From NCBI GenBank assembly GCA_958430865.1, contig CAUDNR010003024.1, positions 1,591-13,991 of the forward strand: a stretch of DNA of 12,401 nucleotides, in the 5' to 3' direction. Every line of letters begins with the position of its first letter. The stretch's first letter is position 1. Source of the stretch: Entrophospora sp. SA101. Taxonomy: Eukaryota > Glomeromycota > Glomeromycetes > Entrophosporales > Entrophosporaceae. The notes under the pieces were generated by a model. The model was not told the origin of the DNA. It ran no database searches and saw only the letters and a list, made by a program, of their open reading frames with translations. The translations under genes and the position numbers were made by a program. Below, piece after piece: positions 8,267 to 12,401 of the stretch.

Positions 8267-8700
8267 TGAGATCTGATTATAAAAAAATTACTCGTGTGTA
8301 AAAAAAAATTAGCATTTTTATTATTAAAACAAATAATGCATATGTGTATATATATATATATATTAATTAAATTATAAATAAAAAATTAAATTTCCTTTTG
8401 CATCTTCAATTAATTGGTTTCTCTTGCTATATTTAAATTGTGTGTGAAAAAAAGTAGCTTATATTCGATTGTTTGTACATCAAGAAATTAAAAAAATGTT
8501 GTTCAACACATTGATAGAAGATGTAAATTTAATATGATAAACATGACGCCATTTTTAGCATTAAACGATGCGTGGTGTTGTTTGATGCCTTGTTAAGTGT
8601 TGTAAATTTATTATATAAAAATTTATAATATTTAAAGTATTTATATTGGGTTTTCCAAAACATACTACTAAAAAAAATGTAATGGATTTATCAATTTATT
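8267..8700. other. AT-rich spacer, no gene seen
   Basis: It holds a TA microsatellite at about 8347-8362, poly-A runs, and no open frame of note. A GC-containing stretch (ATGACGCC, AACGATGCGTGGTG) around 8543-8575 shows no coding signal in the frames I read. Confidence 0.6.
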
Positions 8701-8865
8701 TACATATGTAAACACTCGATAAGTCGGTTTACTCAATAAGTCGGCCAAAATTTTCACCCCATTTTCTTAATATTTAAGTAATTTAATTCGATAAGTCGGT
8801 TTACTCGATAAGTCGGTCATATGAGCTCACTCCCACATGACCGATTTATCGAGTTTACATATGTA
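8701..8865. mobile_element. MITE-like inverted-repeat element with TCGATAAGTCGG motifs
   Basis: Left end CATATGTAAACACTCGATAA (from 8703) matches the reverse complement of the right end (8841-8863) over about 22 positions apart from a two-base gap and one substitution. Both ends are flanked by TA (8701-8702 and 8864-8865). Inside, the 14-base word ACTCGATAAGTCGG recurs at 8714-8727, 8731-8744 (one change), 8786-8799 (one change) and 8803-8816, with one inverted copy at 8841-8854. TA duplication and doubled motifs at each end fit non-autonomous members of the Tc1/mariner-pogo (Tigger) group. The CATATG core is itself palindromic, which limits certainty about the exact ends. Confidence 0.6.
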
Positions 8866-9056
8866 CCACATTTTTATGAAATGCTATCAATATTTCCAAT
8901 AAGCTTGGTCTTTGTGTGATTTCGCAATATTACAGACAAGTTTTTTACATTTAAATTTGTTAATTAATCACTAATAAAAAAATTATATATATTTGTTTTT
9001 TAGCATTTCGCATATTTTCATATTTCTAATTATCCTTTGTTTATGCTACTCTCAAA

Positions 9057-9179
9057 ATGTCAGCAAGGCGTCGCAGAAAATGTAGTGATACTGACGTACC
9101 TGTAAATCTACAACACCTTTATCTATCAAAGAAACACTTGGTCGTGTGTATGCTGATTGTAATTCTACTTTATTGTTGA
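9057..9179 (+). CDS. Small arginine-rich ORF, 40 codons, possibly a frameshifted exon
   Basis: ATG at 9057 opens MSARRRRKCSDTDVPVNLQ and ends at TGA 9177-9179. A shift of one base after codon 18 gives a different, more protein-like continuation, PLSIKETLGRVYADCNSTLL, ending at about 9192. That suggests a short gene fossil with one indel, rather than a functional microprotein. The basic N-terminus resembles a nuclear localisation signal. No family recognised. Confidence 0.25.
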   Translation: MSARRRRKCSDTDVPVNLQHLYLSKKHLVVCMLIVILLYC

Positions 9180-9478
9180 TTATTTTAAGTTAAGAATACT
9201 AGCGCCAAATGACAACAATAAATGTAATATTTTATTATTTTATTACCTGCAAATTTTTTTATCATCATCAAAAATGTCGTTGATTCTATTCATGATCAGA
9301 TTGGTAAAAATCACCACAAAAACTAATGAAACAGTCTCTGGCGAGGTGGTGTTTTGGCTAAATGAGAGATTTCGGTTATTTAGAATTCAAGATGTTTAAT
9401 GAATATTTATTTCATGATATAATTATTAATCTAATTACTCAAATTTCAGACCATATGTTCGTTTTCATTTTCAGCACG
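9180..9478. other. Spacer, no convincing gene
   Basis: One 41-codon frame (ATG 9274 to TAA 9397-9399) is present but has no recognisable feature. The right part is the presumed 3' flank of the minus-strand gene that ends at 9479. Confidence 0.5.
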
Positions 9479-10218
9479 TCAAGCATGTACAGTCCTTGCT
9501 GAGGCCACCTTAACAAGATCATCACGGCACTTTTTATCTATTGGTAGGTATATTGCACCGGGCATCTCGTTTTCCATATCCTCTAACTCTTTACTTGTAT
9601 ATGCTGGTCCATACTTTTTAATTTCTTGTTTATATATCAATACCCAGCTATCTTCATGCCCATTGAATGTACCCCTATCTAGATTGTCAAAGAAGGCGAT
9701 CATATTAAATCCTGTTTCGCCATCAAATTCCAAAGCATCTTCACCTGCTATGTAAAAAAAAGCTGTTCCTCTGTCATGTACATTCATTGAAGCAGGCCAT
9801 TTGAAGTCAGGACCTACACGATCTACAAGGACATTATGTTAAATTATCGCAAATGTATTACTTGTACACTAAACTGAAAATTTCAGCTTTACCTAGAAAT
9901 TTCAGAGCTTGCCCTGGACTTGTTTCATATTTGAGAAGAGAACTAACGGTCTCAGGTGGATTGGAAATTGGCATAGGTTAATCAAGCTGGTTGGGTGCTA
10001 TATCAAGTGTTTATTGAGAATGAATTTTGATCATTTAATAACGATGGAATGTTAATGACAAAGCCAAACCTTTTTTTTTCCTTTCTTTAAAAGCTTGGGT
10101 ATCTTGAATATACTCTCTCTTCCTGTAACAAGGATAATAAATAAGAAAAACGGTATAGATTTGGAAGGTTCAATATATTTTTGGTGTTTACCTTTCTTTT
10201 TTCGTTAGAAGCAGACAT
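9479..10218 (-). pseudogene. Unrecognised gene, intact 3' exon, broken 5' part
   Basis: ATG at 10218 opens MSASNEKRK, exon 1 10218-10192, donor GTAAAC. An acceptor at ..GAAG (exon from 10118) continues REYIQDTQAFKERKKK into a run of nine A. One base over, RFGFVINIPSLLNDQNSFSI continues; a second shift gives TLDIAPNQLD, then TAA at about 9980, then PMPISNPPETVSSLLKYE in the same frame. That part ends at 9893 (CTA G). An intron 9892-9823 (GTAAAG..CTTGTAG) joins exon 9822-9479, open for 114 codons to TGA: DRVGPDFKWPASMNVHDRGT, AFFYIAGEDALEFDGETGFN, ending ASARTVHA. The last exon looks clean and acidic/aromatic, a compact globular domain I cannot name. A shorter functional version starting at ATG 9974 (MPISNPPE) would encode about 140 residues with one intron and no lesion, so the label pseudogene applies to the longer gene. 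Confidence 0.5.
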
Positions 10219-10370
10219 GATCAAATAAATTTCATGAAACTAATCAAAGTTAATATGTCTGTAATGAAATTACATCACAATTACACTGATATTTTATTGA
10301 TGTTATCTGTGTACCTTAACAGTCACAGAACATGTCACGCAGATCAATAGTAATAGGGAGTTAGTTGTAC

Positions 10371-10413
10371 AGTCAACCCTCCATAAGTGCACCAGACAAG
10401 ACCGTGCACTTAT
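10371..10413 (+). repeat. Hairpin resembling a pogo/Tigger-type terminal repeat
   Basis: CAGTCAACCCTCCATAAGTG starts at 10371. ATAAGTGCA (10383-10391) pairs perfectly with TGCACTTAT (10405-10413) over a 13-base loop. Tigger-group ends often start CAGT..(A/C)CCTC and carry a dyad like this. No partner copy in inverse orientation was found nearby, so it would be a solitary end. It sits about 30 bases before the coding similarity of the kinase fossil begins. Confidence 0.35.
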
Positions 10414-10440
10414 AGAACAAAAGTATTTTATTGGTGTTAT

Positions 10441-11157
10441 TTAAATGTCAATGTTCCTTCAAAAACTCCTAACCCAGTTACGATTTGCTTGGCCTTTTCA
10501 ACTAAAATAGCATCACTTAAGATTAAGCGTCAAGTTCGTTTCATTGATTCCCTCAACCACGTCAATACAGAGGAAGGACCAACTCCATTCATGATTTTTT
10601 CACCAAGGGGCATTATGTGTAAGCCACAATCAAAGGAATAACTAATCAAAACTTTGTGTTATGTTTTGACCGCCCTTAAGGCATCTATTATCTTTCATTT
10701 CATCCATTGTTTGCTATCTTGAAAATGTAGGTATTTTATAAACGAATATCCATTCTCAGGCTCTCCACAAAATGAAAATCATGCATTGCGATCTCTGTTG
10801 GGATAATGTGTTAAAGTCCATAGATCGAGACAGTTGGTTCATTATTGATTTTGATGATGCATGCCATGCTCCTTCAAATATTCCTAACACACAATTAGCT
10901 AAAGAAAGTCATGCACCTGAGATTTTTGAATTCCATCACAATGAGAATGTTGATATTTGGTCTGTTGGGTATTTGATTCAGACAGCCTCTGTTGAGCTTC
11001 AAGGATTGGATGAATTGAAGTTTATGCAAGAATGAACTTGATGGCAAAGGATAAATTTAATAGACCAACAGCCAAAGATGCTTTGCGGTGGCTTTGGAGC
11101 AAATATAGAGATGTTCTTGAGGATTTTTTGAAAGAGGAGGAAATGGAAGAATCATAA
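10441..11157 (+). pseudogene. Divergent protein kinase, 5'-truncated, with nonsense and frameshift
   Basis: Part 1 (10441-10680) is open from before the kinase-like region to TAA 10639-10641 inside KPQSKE*LIKTLCYVLTALK. An 79-base intron (10681-10759) has donor GC and acceptor TTCTCAG. Part 2 from 10760 reads ALHKMKIMHCDLCWDNVLK: the catalytic loop H-x-D-L-x4-N, with C in place of the usual R. FIIDFDDA replaces the DFG motif, HAPEIFEF is the APE-like motif, and NVDIWSVGYLI is subdomain IX. The frame is lost at TGA 11033-11035. One base over it resumes as RMNLMAKDKFNRPTAKDAL, matching subdomain XI (R-P-T), and ends at TAA 11155-11157. The glycine loop and the lysine of the N-lobe are not visible. 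Kinases with D-F-D/E in place of DFG are greatly expanded in arbuscular mycorrhizal fungi (my recollection of the family). As found, it cannot make an active kinase. Confidence 0.7.
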
Positions 11158-11508
11158 TTCAGTTATTAATAAAAATGTGAAATAGCTACATCTGTAATAA
11201 TTTTCAGGGGATTAATTTTTTAAATGCTTGAGTCATCTGCAAAATAATATAATGATTCAAATTCTGCCCAAATGGGTTGTTGGTTTAGATTATATGGCAG
11301 GGTTGTGTAATTTATTTTTAGCATTTTAATAAAAAAAATCTTTGCACACACTTGTGATAATTTTTATGATGATTGTGTGGATCTGTTGATTGCTTATTAA
11401 TATTAGGCGTCCATCCTAACATAATTTTTTCCAGATTTACTAGAATTCACAAATGATATCTTCTTGACATTACACATTCATGGAAGCCCACTCGAAATCT
11501 GAATTTAA
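11158..11508. other. AT-rich spacer, no gene seen
   Basis: It contains the AATAAA-like 3' flank of the kinase fossil (TTATTAATAAAAATG at 11164) and T-rich stretches. No open frame with a recognisable motif was seen on either strand. Confidence 0.5.
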
Positions 11509-11996
11509 TTCTTGGACCACTACAAAACATATAAAAATGGAGGTAGGTTTCACTAGTTGATCCTTTTATCCACTTTGCTTAAATCAAACGAAAATTCAAT
11601 ATTAATACAACTTATCTTTTGTAAAATTATCAACCATCAAAATCCAGTAGTTAATCTACTACTACAAATGTATTTAGTGGAATCTTTCTTAGAGACGGCA
11701 TGAAATAGTTAATATTGTCTTTTCCATATCATATTGATGAATTCGATAATCAATCAGATAATTATTATGCTGTGTGACATCACGGGCTGTACGATATCAT
11801 AATAATGCATAATTTAATTGTGCAATTAACCAAATTCGACTAATCACCCATGATACATATACATTTTCTTTGTGAGAAATTTTTGGCGTAAATACATGCA
11901 TTACTTTATACTAATACATTATCTTTTTTTCTTCCAGAAATTCGTCGTTTAAAATACCTAAATGAAACCAGAAAGAGAAAATGCGAAACCGTTTAA
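11509..11996 (+). pseudogene. Possible split-exon coding fragment
   Basis: An open piece FLDHYKTYKNG (11509-11542) ends at GTAGGT. A 395-base intron 11543-11937 would end with a textbook acceptor: CTAATAC branch site, then TCTTTTTTTCTTCCAG. Joining in phase 1 gives E-IRRLKYLNETRKRKCETV and stop TAA at 11994-11996. Basic, lysine- and arginine-rich end. The 5' side of the first piece is closed by a stop (11506-11508), so the true upstream exon is missing or shifted. An alternative in-frame ATG at 11480 uses the same donor, but that join then stops after four codons. No family recognised. Confidence 0.25.
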
Positions 11997-12104
11997 AAAG
12001 GGTAGTATTTCGAGTTATGAATATTTGTTGCTTTTATAGTGATTTACTGAATTCTTATTCTTTATATTTAAAAAAAATCTTATCCCTCTAAAACTATTAT
12101 CAAC

Positions 12105-12316
12105 ATGTCAAATTTAGTAATAAAAATTGAAAATTTTTGTTGGAAGGATCATTCGAAGCTATCTGTGGTGCGACAGTTGTTTATTTGACAATGGAAGGTA
12201 CTATTATTCCTCCTTATAATAGCATTAGAGACTTAGCAGACCGTGTGGTTAATTCAGCATTAACAAAAATAGAAAATACTGAAAGAAGAACGAAAGTATT
12301 AGAAGTTTTACCTCAG
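12105..12316 (+). CDS. Unrecognised gene, first exon, runs off the right edge
   Basis: ATG at 12105 opens MSNLVIKIENF. At the T5 run 12134-12138 the frame moves by one base to LLEGSFEAICGATVVYLTME, then GTIIPPYNSIRDLADRVVNS, ending EVLPQ at 12316. GTTAGT at 12317 is a plausible phase-0 donor, with no certain acceptor before the window ends. The second frame alone is open from a stop at 12128-12130, so without the shift it has no ATG until codon MEG (12191). The alternation of hydrophobic and charged residues and the PPYNSIRDLADRVV helix look like a real soluble domain, but I cannot name it. Either a sequencing or assembly slip in the T run, or a young pseudogene. Confidence 0.4.
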
Positions 12317-12401
12317 GTTAGTGTTATATACAGTGTGATTCAAAAAAAATGGTGGTTTGTAAAATATTGTTTTTAATGAAAAAGTAGCCAAAATTATGTA
12401 A

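Noticed and set aside
7892..8269. 125-codon alternative frame across the tandem repeats
   Set aside because: It stays open only because the repeat unit is a multiple of three and lacks stops in that frame; the TCQNEH frame has the better composition and upstream continuity.
9274..9399. 41-codon frame MSLILFMIRLVK
   Set aside because: Short, with no motif, no conserved context and no splice sites supporting it.
1..12401. tRNA or rRNA genes
   Set aside because: I found no GGTTCGANTCC-type B box with cloverleaf partners and no rRNA-like conserved stretch.

Overview
This window looks like nuclear DNA of an AT-rich, intron-dense fungus. Introns are short (mostly 68-143 nt) and GT-AG, several with a CTAAT/CTAAC-like branch site, and intergenic DNA is very AT-rich with ATT/TA microsatellites. 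The gene content (hAT-type transposase, F-box-like gene, divergent protein kinase, lineage-specific genes, most of them broken) fits the repeat-rich genomes of arbuscular mycorrhizal fungi (Glomeromycotina, Rhizophagus-like). That placement is inference from style and gene families; no marker gene proves it.

Layout. 1-1104: end of a hAT-family transposon read on the minus strand, with a spliced but frameshifted transposase, subterminal repeats and a terminus at about 1104 next to a candidate 8-bp target duplication. 1105-1733: spacer and presumed promoter. 1734-4688: 5' half of UPF2/NMD2, the nonsense-mediated decay scaffold, in 11 exons that splice in frame to 658 codons and then stop inside the second MIF4G domain; no later UPF2 exon is visible in the remaining 7.7 kb. 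4689-5080: short-repeat cluster and LTR- or promoter-like sequence. 5090-6010: GC-richer, decayed coding sequence on the minus strand, family unknown. 6457-8266: F-box-like fossil gene with many stops and frameshifts, ending in three copies of a 40-codon tandem repeat. 8701-8865: small TA-flanked inverted-repeat element (MITE) built from TCGATAAGTCGG motifs. 9479-10218, minus: unrecognised gene with an intact 3' exon and a broken 5' part. 10371-11157: hairpin followed by a 5'-truncated kinase pseudogene. 11509-11996: possible split-exon fragment. 12105-12401: start of an unrecognised gene running off the right edge.

Functionally the one well-preserved gene is UPF2, and it appears cut. Everything downstream is a patchwork of decayed family genes and repeat ends. 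Either UPF2 was truncated by insertion or rearrangement, or it carries an extraordinarily long intron, or the assembly is misjoined here. No CRISPR array, tRNA or rRNA gene was seen.
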